From NCBI GenBank assembly GCA_038235385.1, contig JBBSTY010000018.1, forward strand, positions 1 through 37,726: a stretch of DNA of 37,726 nucleotides, read 5' to 3'. This DNA is from JBBSTY01 sp038235385 (GTDB taxonomy: Bacteria > Actinomycetota > Acidimicrobiia > Acidimicrobiales > Acidimicrobilacustridaceae). This document shows positions 5,901 to 13,689 of the stretch, piece by piece. Made by a program: the position numbers and the translations under genes. A model generated the notes under the pieces. It searched no databases, had not been told where the DNA came from, and saw only the letters and a list, made by a program, of their open reading frames with translations. Each line of letters starts with the position of its first letter. Position 1 is the stretch's first letter.

Positions 5901-8057
5901 TCAGTCGGCGCTGGCGCCATGGTCGCCACCACCATCGAAGCGGAGATCGACTCGGCGCAGGAGCTGGGCGTTGAGGGCGACCACGATGGTGGAGACGCTC
6001 ATGAGGATCGCGGCCACGGCCGGCGGCATGGTGATCCCTGCCCATTGCAGCGCTCCCGCAGCGATGGGGATCGCCAACACGTTGTACCCACCGGCCCACA
6101 CCAGGTTCTGCACCGACTTGCGGTAGTTGGCCTCGGAGAGGCGGATGATGGACGTGACGCTGCGGGGGTCGTTGCTGACGAGGATCAGCCCCGCCGATTC
6201 GATGGCGACATCGGTGCCCGCACCGATGGCGATGCCGACATCGGCCCGGGCGAGCGCGGGGGCGTCGTTGACGCCGTCGCCCACCATGGCGACGCGCCGG
6301 CCGCGACCTTGCAGCTCCGCGACCTTCGCGGCCTTGTCCTCGGGGAGCACCTCGGAGAAGACCTCATCGATGCCGAGGTCGGCGGCCACGGCATCGGCCA
6401 CCTGGTGGGCGTCACCGGTGATCATGACGACCTTGCGGCCCATCGCGTGGATCTGTTCGACCGCCTGACGGGCCTCGGGCCGCACCTCGTCCTCGACGGC
6501 CACCGCACCGAGGACCGCCTCGTGGTCCGATAGGTAGAGCACCGACGAACCACGGTCCTTCCACGCCGCGATGGTGCTGATGATCGAGTCGGGTACGGCG
6601 AGATTGCTCTCGCTCAGCAGCGCCGGGCCACCCACCGAGTAGCCGACCCCGTCGATCGTCGCCTCGACGCCGCGGCCCGTGAGGGAGCGGAACCCGGTGG
6701 CCGATGCGATCCCGGCCCGCTCGCGGGCGGCGTCGACGATGGCCCGGGCCAACGGATGCTCGCTGTCGGCCTCGACACCACCGGCGAGACGGAGCACCTC
6801 GTCGTCGCCGCGATCGTCGGCTGAGGCGACGGCCACCACCACGTGCTCGCCCTTGGTCAGGGTGCCGGTCTTGTCGAACAGCACGGTGTCCACCCGGCGA
6901 CTGCTCTCGAGCGCCAGGCGATCCTTGATCAAGATGCCGTTCCGGGCCGCCATCGCACTCGACAGGGCCGTGGTCAGGGGGATGGCGAGACCCAGCGCGT
7001 GCGGGCACGAGATCACCAGCACCGTCACCACCCGCACGACCGCCTCGTCGACCTCACCGAGCAGGACCCACACGATCCCGGTGATGATCGCGGCGCCCAG
7101 CGCCACGTAGAAGAGCAGTGCGGCGGCGCGGTCGGCCAGAACCTGCGTGTGTGATCGTGACTGTTGGGCTTCGGCCACCAACCGGCCGATCCCGGCCAAG
7201 GCCGTGTCCTCACCGACCGCCGTCACCTCGACCCGCACCGCCGAGTCCGTCGACACCGAACCGGCGACGACCTGGTCACCCCGTGCCTTCGGGACCGGTC
7301 GCGATTCCCCGGTGATCATCGATTCATCCAGCTCGGCTTCGCCCTCGACGATGCTGCCGTCGGCGGGGATCCGGCTGCCCGATCGCACCAGGACCACGTC
7401 GCCTGCTCGCAACGCATCCACCCGGACCGTCTCCACGGATCCGTCCGCGATGATCCGTTCGGCCTCGTCTGGCAACAGCTCCGCCAGGGCACCCAGTGCG
7501 TCCTGGGCGGCACCGAGCGCCTTCATCTCCTGCCAGTGACCCAGCAGCATGACGGTGATGAGCGCGCCGAGCTCCCACCAGAAGTCCAGGTGGAACCAGC
7601 CCAGCGACGTCGCCATGGACGCCAGGTAGGCGACGGTGATCGCCATGGCGATCAGCAACATCATCCCGGGCTGACGATCCTTGGCCTCCTGCACGCCGCC
7701 GGCGAGGAACGGCCATCCGGCCCACACGAACAAGAAGGTGCCCAGCACCGGGCCGACCAGGGCGATCCCGACGACGTCGAGCTCGTAGCCGAACCAGTCC
7801 ATGACCATCTGGCTGGTCACCACCAACGGAACGGTCAGCAGGAGGCTCCACCAGAACCGGCGTCGGAACATCTCGACGTGATCGCCGTGGTCGCCGTGGT
7901 CGCCATGTCCCCCACCGGAGCCATGGACGGCGTGTCCTGCGCCGGACTCGTCGCGTCCGCCCCGGCCGTGCGCCGACGGGTCGCTGGGGGTGGACGTCAG
8001 CTCCGGCGTCCGGGGGTGGTCGTGGCGACTGCCTCGCGGCCGGACGTTCTCCATCAT
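5901..8057 (-). CDS. copB: CopB-type (P1B-3) heavy-metal translocating P-type ATPase
   Basis: About 718 residues. The His-rich N-terminus contains a (H-G-D)n run near residue 50-62 instead of a CxxC metal-binding domain. Numbered from an ATG 6 nt further upstream, the motifs are TGES at 251-254, metal-site CPH at 353-355 in the sixth helix, phosphorylated DKTGT at 397-401, SEHP at 434-437, and a late GDGVNDAPAL hinge. CPH plus a His-rich N-terminus defines the CopB/P1B-3 group, linked to Cu(II)/Cu(I) or Ag export. The start at 8057 is favoured because GGGAG lies 6 nt before it; ATG at 8063 directly abuts that sequence. It appears monocistronic, with no copper-responsive regulator recognised beside it. 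Confidence 0.92.
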   Translation of the reverse strand: MMENVRPRGSRHDHPRTPELTSTPSDPSAHGRGGRDESGAGHAVHGSGGGHGDHGDHGDHVEMFRRRFWWSLLLTVPLVVTSQMVMDWFGYELDVVGIALVGPVLGTFLFVWAGWPFLAGGVQEAKDRQPGMMLLIAMAITVAYLASMATSLGWFHLDFWWELGALITVMLLGHWQEMKALGAAQDALGALAELLPDEAERIIADGSVETVRVDALRAGDVVLVRSGSRIPADGSIVEGEAELDESMITGESRPVPKARGDQVVAGSVSTDSAVRVEVTAVGEDTALAGIGRLVAEAQQSRSHTQVLADRAAALLFYVALGAAIITGIVWVLLGEVDEAVVRVVTVLVISCPHALGLAIPLTTALSSAMAARNGILIKDRLALESSRRVDTVLFDKTGTLTKGEHVVVAVASADDRGDDEVLRLAGGVEADSEHPLARAIVDAARERAGIASATGFRSLTGRGVEATIDGVGYSVGGPALLSESNLAVPDSIISTIAAWKDRGSSVLYLSDHEAVLGAVAVEDEVRPEARQAVEQIHAMGRKVVMITGDAHQVADAVAADLGIDEVFSEVLPEDKAAKVAELQGRGRRVAMVGDGVNDAPALARADVGIAIGAGTDVAIESAGLILVSNDPRSVTSIIRLSEANYRKSVQNLVWAGGYNVLAIPIAAGALQWAGITMPPAVAAILMSVSTIVVALNAQLLRRVDLRFDGGGDHGASAD

Positions 8058-8205
8058 CGACATCTCCCGAGGGCGACGCCCACGATGGACCCCTTCGGGC
8101 AGGGCCGTCGTCCCGATGAGGTCACCCTACCCACGCCCCGCCAACAGGGTCCGTCCTCGACGCCCGCCCCCGTCGGGTAGAACTGGTGAACGACACAGGC
8201 CGACG

Positions 8206-8211
8206 AAGGAG
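8206..8211 (+). promoter_or_regulatory. ribosome-binding site fixing the cupin start
   Basis: AAGGAG lies 6 nt before the ATG at 8218. It decides this start over a longer open frame that runs back to 7990 across the divergent copB promoter region. Confidence 0.7.
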
Positions 8212-8217
8212 AAGCCG

Positions 8218-8643
8218 ATGAACAGCGCCGACTCGACCGATGACGGACCGAACCCGTTCGTCACGAACATCGAAGCCGACACCCTGGCCAACGAGAACTA
8301 CCGCACCACTCGCTGGACGGGTTCCAACATCCAGTTGACGCTCATGAGCATCGACCCGGGCCGCGACATCGGCCTGGAGGTCCATGAGCACGGCGACCAG
8401 TTCCTGCGGGTCGAAGCCGGCAGGGCTCGCGTGCAGATGGGACCGTCCGAGGACGACCTGCCCTTCGACCGCGAGGTCGGCGACGACTGGGTGATCCTCG
8501 TTCCGGCAGGCACATGGCACAACGTGACCAACATCGGCGACGAATCCCTCAAGGTCTACGCCATCTACGGACCACCGGAGCACGACCCGGGCACCGTGCA
8601 CGCCACGAAGGCCGAAGCGGACGCAGACGAGCACCACCACTGA
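8218..8643 (+). CDS. small single-domain cupin protein
   Basis: 141 residues forming one cupin barrel. Motif 1 has His56, His58 and Gln61 (EVHEHGDQFLRVEAG) and motif 2 has His101 (PAGTWHNV), so a mononuclear metal site is plausible. The C-terminus ends in an acidic stretch followed by HHH. Homologues are small cupins of the mannose-6-phosphate-isomerase-like group with no settled function. It is divergent from copB with ~160 bp between them and has its own strong ribosome-binding site. It could be an enzyme or a metal or stress protein; the sequence does not decide. Confidence 0.85.
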   Translation: MNSADSTDDGPNPFVTNIEADTLANENYRTTRWTGSNIQLTLMSIDPGRDIGLEVHEHGDQFLRVEAGRARVQMGPSEDDLPFDREVGDDWVILVPAGTWHNVTNIGDESLKVYAIYGPPEHDPGTVHATKAEADADEHHH

Positions 8644-8673
8644 GCGGCACGCCGAGCAGCAGCTCCGTGCGGG

Positions 8674-9120
8674 TCATGACGGCTCGGCCGATGGCTCCGC
8701 GAGCAGACGGACGAGGATGGCGTCGAGCTCGGCCACGTCGGTTGGTGTCAGCCGTGCGCCGAAGAGGGCCTCGATGTCACGCGTGTGCGCAGCCGCCATC
8801 CGCCTCCTCAGCGCGGTGCCCGTTCGGGTGAGGTCGACGAGCACGACGCGACCGTCGGATTCGCCATGGGTTCGTTCGATGAGGCCACGGTCAACGAGGC
8901 GCCCGACGATGCGGCTGCACGAGCTGTTGGCGACCAGCAGGTTCCCGGCGAGGTCGCCCATCCGGATCGGGCCGTCGTGGACGCTGATCTGGTGCAGCAC
9001 GTCGTAGTCGTCGAGGGAGTGACCGAACGTGGCCTGGAGATGCCGGTCCATGGCGATGGTTGTCGTCCGGTGGTAGCGGACGAGATGCTCCCACGCGTCG
9101 ACGATGGTCGGATCCTGCAC
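8674..9120 (-). CDS. MarR-family transcriptional regulator
   Basis: 148 residues, the normal MarR length. The winged helix-turn-helix includes RMGDLAGNLLVANSSCSRIV, then GRLVDRGLIER and the wing ESDGRVVLVDLTRTG. A TAGGAT -10 element (9127-9132, minus strand) ends 6 nt before the ATG, so the mRNA is probably leaderless. It is divergent from a pirin gene, with an 18-bp palindrome between them that is the likely shared operator. MarR repressors usually release DNA on binding phenolic compounds or on oxidation; SSCS at about 66-69 contains a Cys that might be redox-active, which is speculative. Confidence 0.9.
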   Translation of the reverse strand: MQDPTIVDAWEHLVRYHRTTTIAMDRHLQATFGHSLDDYDVLHQISVHDGPIRMGDLAGNLLVANSSCSRIVGRLVDRGLIERTHGESDGRVVLVDLTRTGTALRRRMAAAHTRDIEALFGARLTPTDVAELDAILVRLLAEPSAEPS

Positions 9121-9136
9121 GTCTGGATCCTACAGC

Positions 9137-9154
9137 TATTTCCATACGGAAATA
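9137..9154. promoter_or_regulatory. MarR operator palindrome between marR and pirin
   Basis: TATTTCCATACGGAAATA is a perfect inverted repeat of TATTTCC/GGAAATA with a 4-nt ATAC spacer, strikingly AT-rich for this genome. It lies just upstream of the marR -10 and 30 bp before the pirin ATG. One dimer could therefore control both genes. Confidence 0.75.
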
Positions 9155-9183
9155 TATGACCTCGCCGTGCGGTTGCACCGGTC

Positions 9184-9906
9184 ATGAAGACATCAGCGAT
9201 CGACATACGCCGATCCGACGATCGGTTCCACACCCAGGCCGGCTGGCTCGACTCCAAGCACTCGTTCAGCTTCGGCGGCCACTACGACCCGAGCAACACC
9301 CACCACGGCCAGCTCCTCGTCCTGAACGACGATCACGTGGCGGGGGGAACGGGCTTCGACACCCATCCCCATCGGGACATGGAGATCGTCACGTGGGTCC
9401 TCGACGGTGAGCTCGAGCACAAGGACTCCGAAGGCAACAGCGGACTCATCTACCCCGGCCTCGCCCAACGCATGAGCGCCGGTCGCGGCATCTGGCACTC
9501 GGAGAAGAACGCGAGTCCCGCCGACGAGGTGCACTTCATCCAGATGTGGGTGCTTCCCGACACGGAGTCGACCGACCCCGGTTACCAACAACTCGACATC
9601 AACGACCACCTGGCGGCCGGCGGTCTCGTGCCCGTCGCCTCCGGGCAGGGACACGACACCGCCATCTCGCTCCAGCAGAAGGACGCCGTGCTGTGGGCGG
9701 CTCGGCTGAGCCCGGGTGAGCGGATCGAGGTCCCCGAGGCGGCGTTCGGCCACCTCTTCGTGGCCAAGGGGAACGGAGAGCTCGAGGCGAACGGACGCCT
9801 CCACAGCGGCGACGCCGTTCGCCTGACACGCACCGACAACCTCTCCCTCGTCGCCGGCCGGGACGGCGCCGAGGTGTTGATCTGGACGACAGGAGCGACT
9901 CGATGA
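9184..9906 (+). CDS. pirin / YhhW-family bicupin
   Basis: 240 residues. The N-terminal cupin carries the pirin metal ligands His61, His63 (FDTHPHRDMEIVTWVL), His105 and Glu107 (GIWHSEKNA). The second cupin (about 150-240) lacks the metal set, as usual. YhhW-type pirins can show quercetin 2,3-dioxygenase activity; the biological substrate is generally unknown. It is transcribed divergently from marR with the shared operator, so derepression by an aromatic or oxidative signal is likely. A short frame starting at ATGA on its stop leads only into the gene debris that follows. Confidence 0.92.
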   Translation: MKTSAIDIRRSDDRFHTQAGWLDSKHSFSFGGHYDPSNTHHGQLLVLNDDHVAGGTGFDTHPHRDMEIVTWVLDGELEHKDSEGNSGLIYPGLAQRMSAGRGIWHSEKNASPADEVHFIQMWVLPDTESTDPGYQQLDINDHLAAGGLVPVASGQGHDTAISLQQKDAVLWAARLSPGERIEVPEAAFGHLFVAKGNGELEANGRLHSGDAVRLTRTDNLSLVAGRDGAEVLIWTTGATR

Positions 9907-9989
9907 GCGATGCCGATCACACGACCGCCGATGCCGTCCGAGATCCCCCTGACCGGGAGGTCGAGTGGGAACCGGGCGGGGCCGGGGAA

Positions 9990-10125
9990 CCGCGACGCAC
10001 CCAAGCCCATCTTCTAGGCCTACGCCTACCCGACGCCGGACGGCTTCTCGAGTGCGGCGGCGCAGCCGGAGCAGGCGTTCTGGCTCGATGAGCTCGGCGA
10101 GTTCGCCCTCCGCGGCCGCAACCCC
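9990..10125 (+). pseudogene. DUF5996 C-terminal remnant with in-frame TAG
   Basis: Translation gives APKPIF, a TAG stop at 10015-10017, then AYAYPTPDGFSSAAA and FWLDELGEFAL. This matches the conserved end of DUF5996 proteins, where a run like PxFYAYAYPEPxGF is normal. The TAG therefore sits where Tyr (TAC) is expected. The N-terminal ~250 residues are absent. The family's function is unknown. The match is by remembered family pattern, not alignment. Confidence 0.55.
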
Positions 10126-10161
10126 GCCGCGATCCCGGGAACCGGCCCGGACCGGCAGGCC

Positions 10162-10510
10162 TCACACGAGGTAGAGGTTGCCGACGCTCTGCGCGCCTTG
10201 GGCGCAGTTGTAGACGCGGATGGTCAGGGTGTGGGGTCCGGCGCCGACCGTGCCGAGGTCGATGGCGGGGCCCACCCCGCCGCCGCCTCGCGCCTCGCAG
10301 GTGCCCGACGGATCCGGCGGGCAGCAGAGCGGGCCGACGTTGGCGTAGAAGTCGTACCAGTGGACCGTGCCGCCGTCGAGCTGCCACCGCAGCACGTCAT
10401 CGGCATGCAGGTTGGCGACGGCGGCCGCGCCGCTCAGGGTGAGGGACCTGGGCTCGTCGAGGCAGAAGGTCTTGTCGTAGGTGAACCAGACGCCGACGCC
10501 GCCGCTGGCG
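10162..10510 (-). pseudogene. C-terminal piece of a secreted beta-rich protein, 5' truncated
   Basis: About 115 residues of convincing protein (GGVGVWFTYDKTFCLDEPRS through HTLTIRVYNCAQG to NLYLV). It has four Cys residues and a beta-sandwich-like hydrophobic alternation, ending at a normal stop. Upstream of about 10510 the frame runs antisense into a histidine-kinase remnant, so its N-terminus, signal peptide and promoter are gone. Family not recognised. It could be the last domain of an extracellular or carbohydrate-binding-like protein. Confidence 0.5.
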
Positions 10511-10514
10511 GATT

Positions 10515-10779
10515 GCCCGACGGCGTCACCCTCGACATCCACGACGATGGGCACGGCTTCGATCCCGACACCGTCGACCGACGCCACGGGTCCGACCGCA
10601 GATTTGGCCTCGTGACGATGCAACAGCGCATCGAAGCCCTCGACGGAACGTTCACCGTCGAGTCCGCCCCGGGCGAAGGCACCGTCATCGCCGCCGCCCT
10701 CCCGACCTCCACACCGTCAACCGAGGCGGACCTCACCACCGCGACCCCACGCCCCGACCCCTCTCCGGTCGCGCCGTGA
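10515..10779 (+). pseudogene. histidine-kinase C-terminal remnant (HATPase_c)
   Basis: About 87 residues beginning abruptly at DGVTLDIHDDGHGFDP (G1 box). They continue with FGLVTMQQRIEALDG and SAPGEGTVIAAALP to a stop at 10777-10779. The dimerisation domain, the phospho-accepting His and the sensor are missing. The stop overlaps the GTG of the following regulator in GTGA, showing the original kinase-regulator operon. It has no start codon context of its own and cannot work as a kinase. Confidence 0.8.
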
Positions 10780-11417
10780 TCCATGTCCTCATCGTCGACG
10801 ATCATCCGGTCGTGCGCAGCGGCCTGCACGCCATGCTCGACAGCCAGGACGACGTCACCGTGGTCGGCGAAGCCGTCAACGGGCACCAGGCCCTCGCTGC
10901 GATCGAACGCGATGCCCAGGCAGGCCGAACCATCGACGTGGTCCTCATGGACCTCCAGATGCCCGAGCTCGACGGCGTCGCGGCGACGACCGAGATCCGC
11001 AAGATGGCCGACGCACCCCACGTGCTCGTGCTCACCACCTACGACACCGATACCGACATCCTCCGAGCCGTCGAGGCCGGAGCCATCGGCTACCTCCTCG
11101 AGGACTCGCCGCCCGACGAGCTCTTCCGCGCGCTCCGCCTCGCCGCCACCGGACAAGCCGTCTTCGATCCTGCCGTCGCCACCCGGGTGCTCAACCAGAT
11201 GCGCAGCCCGAACGCCCAGCACCTCAGCCCCCGCGAGACCGAGATCATCGGCCTCATCGCCCAGGGCCTGTCCAACAAGCAGGCCGCGACCCAGCTCTAC
11301 CTCTCCGAAGCGACCGTGAAGACCCACCTCGTCCACATCTTCGAGAAGCTCGGCGTCGACAGCCGCACCGCCGCCGTTGCGACCGCCGTCGATCGCGGCC
11401 TCATCCGCATGCGCTGA
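10776..11417 (+). CDS. NarL-family response regulator with altered receiver (Lys to Glu), orphaned
   Basis: 213 residues. The receiver has acidic DD at 8-9, phospho-acceptor Asp59 (VVLMDLQMPELDG) and switch Thr87/Thr88. The near-invariant Lys after beta-5 is Glu109 (GYLLEDSPP instead of GYLLKDSPP), a single AAG to GAG difference. The LuxR HTH is intact (LSPRETEIIGLIAQGLSNKQA then ATVKTHLVHIFEKLGV). GTG start in GTGA overlap with the kinase remnant. With the kinase destroyed and the Lys lost, canonical phospho-signalling is probably lost; it may act constitutively or be decaying. The DNA-binding domain could still be functional. Confidence 0.88.
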   Translation: MIHVLIVDDHPVVRSGLHAMLDSQDDVTVVGEAVNGHQALAAIERDAQAGRTIDVVLMDLQMPELDGVAATTEIRKMADAPHVLVLTTYDTDTDILRAVEAGAIGYLLEDSPPDELFRALRLAATGQAVFDPAVATRVLNQMRSPNAQHLSPRETEIIGLIAQGLSNKQAATQLYLSEATVKTHLVHIFEKLGVDSRTAAVATAVDRGLIRMR

Positions 11418-11532
11418 CCCCGCTGGGCCACCCGATGCCACCGGCCGGTTCAGGCTGTCGGGTGGCTCGAGATCGGATGCACGGGCCGGTCCTGGCTGCG
11501 GGGGTTCGCGCGCGACGCGTGCCAGATGTCGC

Positions 11533-12843
11533 TCACGGCGCGTTGGCCGGCGGGGAGCTCGCCGGTGGGGTGTCCACGGGGGTCCGGTAGATGTGACCCA
11601 GCAGGTTCGCGGCCAGCGAGAACGCGATGTCACGGTCGTGGTCGACGGATCGGTTGGTCCACACGACGATGGTGACCTCGTTGTCGGCATCGTCGATCGC
11701 CATCGTGTTGAAGCCGGGGAGCTGGCCCTCGTGGTACGTGAGCCCGACGTCGCCGAAGCGGATCTGCCCGATGCCGTAGCCGTAGGACAACTTGGGGTCC
11801 TCGGGGTCGACCACCTGGAGGCTGTCCCGCCAGCGTTGCTGGGTGGCGGCATCGAGCACCTTGCCGTCGTTCAGTGCCCGGATCCAGACCTCGAGGTCGT
11901 CGGCGGTGGACACGACACCGCCGGCGGCCCAGGACCACGAGGGGCTCTGGATCGTGACGTCGTTCGGAAGGAGGACTCCGGACTCGGCCGAGGCCTGCTC
12001 AGCAGCCGTCAGCGGTGCGTCGGCGACCTGCAACAACCCGTACTGGTAGCCGTGCGACGAGGGATCGGGCATGTCGAAGGTGGCCGCATCGGGAAGCGAC
12101 GTGGCATCCATGCCCAGCGGCTGGAACAGGCGCTCGGACATGATCGACGCCAGCGGCTTGGCCTCGATGTCCTCGGCCACCATGCCGAGGAGGATCGTGT
12201 TGGTGTTCGAGTAGTCGTAGCCGCCACCCGGCCCGAAGGTCATCGGCTCGGCGAAGGACAGGTCGAGGAGGTCCTGCGGTGCCCAGACGTGGGTGGGGTC
12301 GGCGCGGAAGGTCGTGGCGAATCCCGTGGTGTCGAGGTAGTTGCGGAGGCCGGTGCGCATCTCGAGCAGCTGGGCGATCGTGACGGTCTGGCCATCCGGG
12401 ACACCGTCGACGTAGCTGCCGATGGGATCATCCAGGGACAGCTGGCCCTCCGAAACCAGCTGCAGGATCACCGCCGCGGTCATGGTCTTGGTCACCGACC
12501 CGATGCGGAAGTGCGTCGACGACGTCGGCGGGTTCTCCTCGCCGAGCGTCGTGGTGCCGTAGCTCAACCGGTGGGTCCCGGCCGGGGTCTCGACGACCAC
12601 CATCGCTCCCGGCACCAGGAGCGCCCTCGCCGTCTCGTCGATGGTTCGCTGCATCGCCGCTTCGTCGATCGGGATCAGCTCCATCTCGACGATCGGCGAG
12701 GTCGAGCTCGAACCCGGCGCGGTCGGTGCCGCCGAGTCCGACGACGAGCACGCCGAAGCCGCCACGAGGAGGACGAGCGCCACCCCCATGGTTGCGATCG
12801 CACGGCACAGATGAGTCGTCGAGCGAGCACCGGCGCGGGTCAT
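11533..12843 (-). CDS. beta-lactamase-fold serine hydrolase, exported (class C / DD-peptidase-like)
   Basis: 436 residues. The hydrophobic signal ends near Cys32 (VAASAC) and is followed by a Ser/Thr/Pro linker, suggesting a lipoprotein, although the lipobox is imperfect. The serine-hydrolase domain has S116-V-T-K119 (FRIGSVTKTM), the Tyr motif YDYSNTN and the late HEGQLPG motif in place of KTG. This family (PF00144) includes class C beta-lactamases, D-Ala-D-Ala carboxypeptidases and esterases; the substrate cannot be assigned. The start at 12843 is chosen for the signal peptide and AGGA upstream; the frame is open a further 33 codons. A related enzyme is encoded at 26025-27425. Confidence 0.9.
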   Translation of the reverse strand: MTRAGARSTTHLCRAIATMGVALVLLVAASACSSSDSAAPTAPGSSSTSPIVEMELIPIDEAAMQRTIDETARALLVPGAMVVVETPAGTHRLSYGTTTLGEENPPTSSTHFRIGSVTKTMTAAVILQLVSEGQLSLDDPIGSYVDGVPDGQTVTIAQLLEMRTGLRNYLDTTGFATTFRADPTHVWAPQDLLDLSFAEPMTFGPGGGYDYSNTNTILLGMVAEDIEAKPLASIMSERLFQPLGMDATSLPDAATFDMPDPSSHGYQYGLLQVADAPLTAAEQASAESGVLLPNDVTIQSPSWSWAAGGVVSTADDLEVWIRALNDGKVLDAATQQRWRDSLQVVDPEDPKLSYGYGIGQIRFGDVGLTYHEGQLPGFNTMAIDDADNEVTIVVWTNRSVDHDRDIAFSLAANLLGHIYRTPVDTPPASSPPANAP

Positions 12844-13125
12844 GTGTACGTTCCTGTCCTTGGCGGTTCGGACCGGATCGGGCGGTCGAGTCACTGGGGC
12901 CTCCACTCGAGGCCTACGCCGGCGACGATAGCGGCGGGGCAAGGTTCATTCAAGAGACAAGCGAATGACCGTGTTCAGAGTCGAATCATCTGGGCGGGTG
13001 AACCGTTCGAGGACCTCGACCGTCGGCTCGGGAGCGGACCGACCGGCTGGTCACGTGCAACACCTACGAACGCTGACCTCGAGATCACAATGATTCGACC
13101 GCTGGTCCATTCGTTCTGGTGCATC

Positions 13126-13154
13126 TTGATCGAATTGGCCGCGCCGACTATGAT
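13126..13154 (+). promoter_or_regulatory. housekeeping-type promoter for the DUF4190 gene
   Basis: TTGATC (13126-13131) and TATGAT (13149-13154) are separated by exactly 17 nt, close to the sigma70/SigA consensus. Transcription would begin near 13161, leaving a leader of about 160 nt before the GTG at 13323, unusually long for this window. Confidence 0.6.
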
Positions 13155-13256
13155 CTGTCACGCAACGACATCATCAGCGACACGTGCCGGTGGCTGTTCG
13201 CCGCAACGAACCAATCCCACGACGCCCGACCTTCGTCGGTCCACGACCCGGGCACC

Positions 13257-13284
13257 GTCACGGGTCACGGGTCATGGGTCACGA
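13257..13284 (+). repeat. four tandem 7-bp repeats in an mRNA leader
   Basis: GTCACGG, GTCACGG, GTCATGG and GTCACGA follow each other without gaps. They lie in the predicted 5' leader of the DUF4190 gene, 40 bp before its start. They could be a protein-binding or structural leader element, or a simple slippage product. Confidence 0.7.
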
Positions 13285-13322
13285 CGAGTTGGCGTGCGAG
13301 CACAACGGCGGAGGAGATTCCA

Positions 13323-13616
13323 GTGAGCGATCAGAACCTCGGGACACCGGCAGCACCGGGTTCGAGCACGAAGGTGACCAACACGAAGGCGACCTGGTCG
13401 CTGATCGGCGGCATCCTCAGCGTCACCGTGTGCGGGCTCATCATCGGCATCGCCGCAATCATCGTCGGCAAGCAGGCACAGGCGGAGATCGCCGCCTCCG
13501 GAGGTCTCCAGGGCGGCGAGGTCCGCGCCAAGTGGGGGATCATCCTGGGATGGATCTCGGTGGTGATCGGCGTGCTTGCGACGATCATCGCCGTCGTCAC
13601 CTTCGCCGGCAACTAG
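13323..13616 (+). CDS. DUF4190-type small membrane protein
   Basis: 97 residues. A polar Ser/Thr/Pro-rich start of ~20 residues is followed by two hydrophobic helices (about 25-47 and 73-95) separated by KQAQAEIAASGGLQGG. This is the DUF4190 arrangement, common in actinobacteria and without a known function. The GTG start at 13323 is fixed by GGAGGAG 6 nt upstream. It has its own promoter at 13126-13154 and is followed by sulfatase debris. Confidence 0.8.
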   Translation: MSDQNLGTPAAPGSSTKVTNTKATWSLIGGILSVTVCGLIIGIAAIIVGKQAQAEIAASGGLQGGEVRAKWGIILGWISVVIGVLATIIAVVTFAGN

Positions 13617-13689
13617 CCCCCGGAGCCCGAACGAGTTCGGCCCATCCGGCTCCGCCACGGCAGGCATGGTCTGGGCTACGAGCTCGGCA

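Larger units (their letters stand above)
12844..13322. other. gene-free region with promoter and tandem 7-bp repeats
   Basis: 479 bp between the divergent hydrolase and DUF4190 genes. It holds a good promoter at 13126-13154 and a four-copy 7-bp repeat at 13257-13284. No protein-like frame is convincing in the remainder. The DUF4190 frame is open upstream to 13119, but that part is Arg/Ser/Thr-rich and unlike the protein. Confidence 0.7.

Noticed and set aside
8100..8190. Distant CTACCC...GGGTAG inverted repeat upstream of copB, considered as CsoR operator
   Set aside because: The arms are ~50 bp apart and the central pattern does not match known CsoR sites.
9903..10091. 62-codon frame starting in ATGA overlap with the pirin stop
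   Set aside because: It runs into the DUF5996 debris out of frame, has no recognisable fold, and is probably a scar by-product.
10434..13326. Very long open frames on both strands across the regulator and hydrolase genes
   Set aside because: They overlap genes with intact motifs and have shadow composition.
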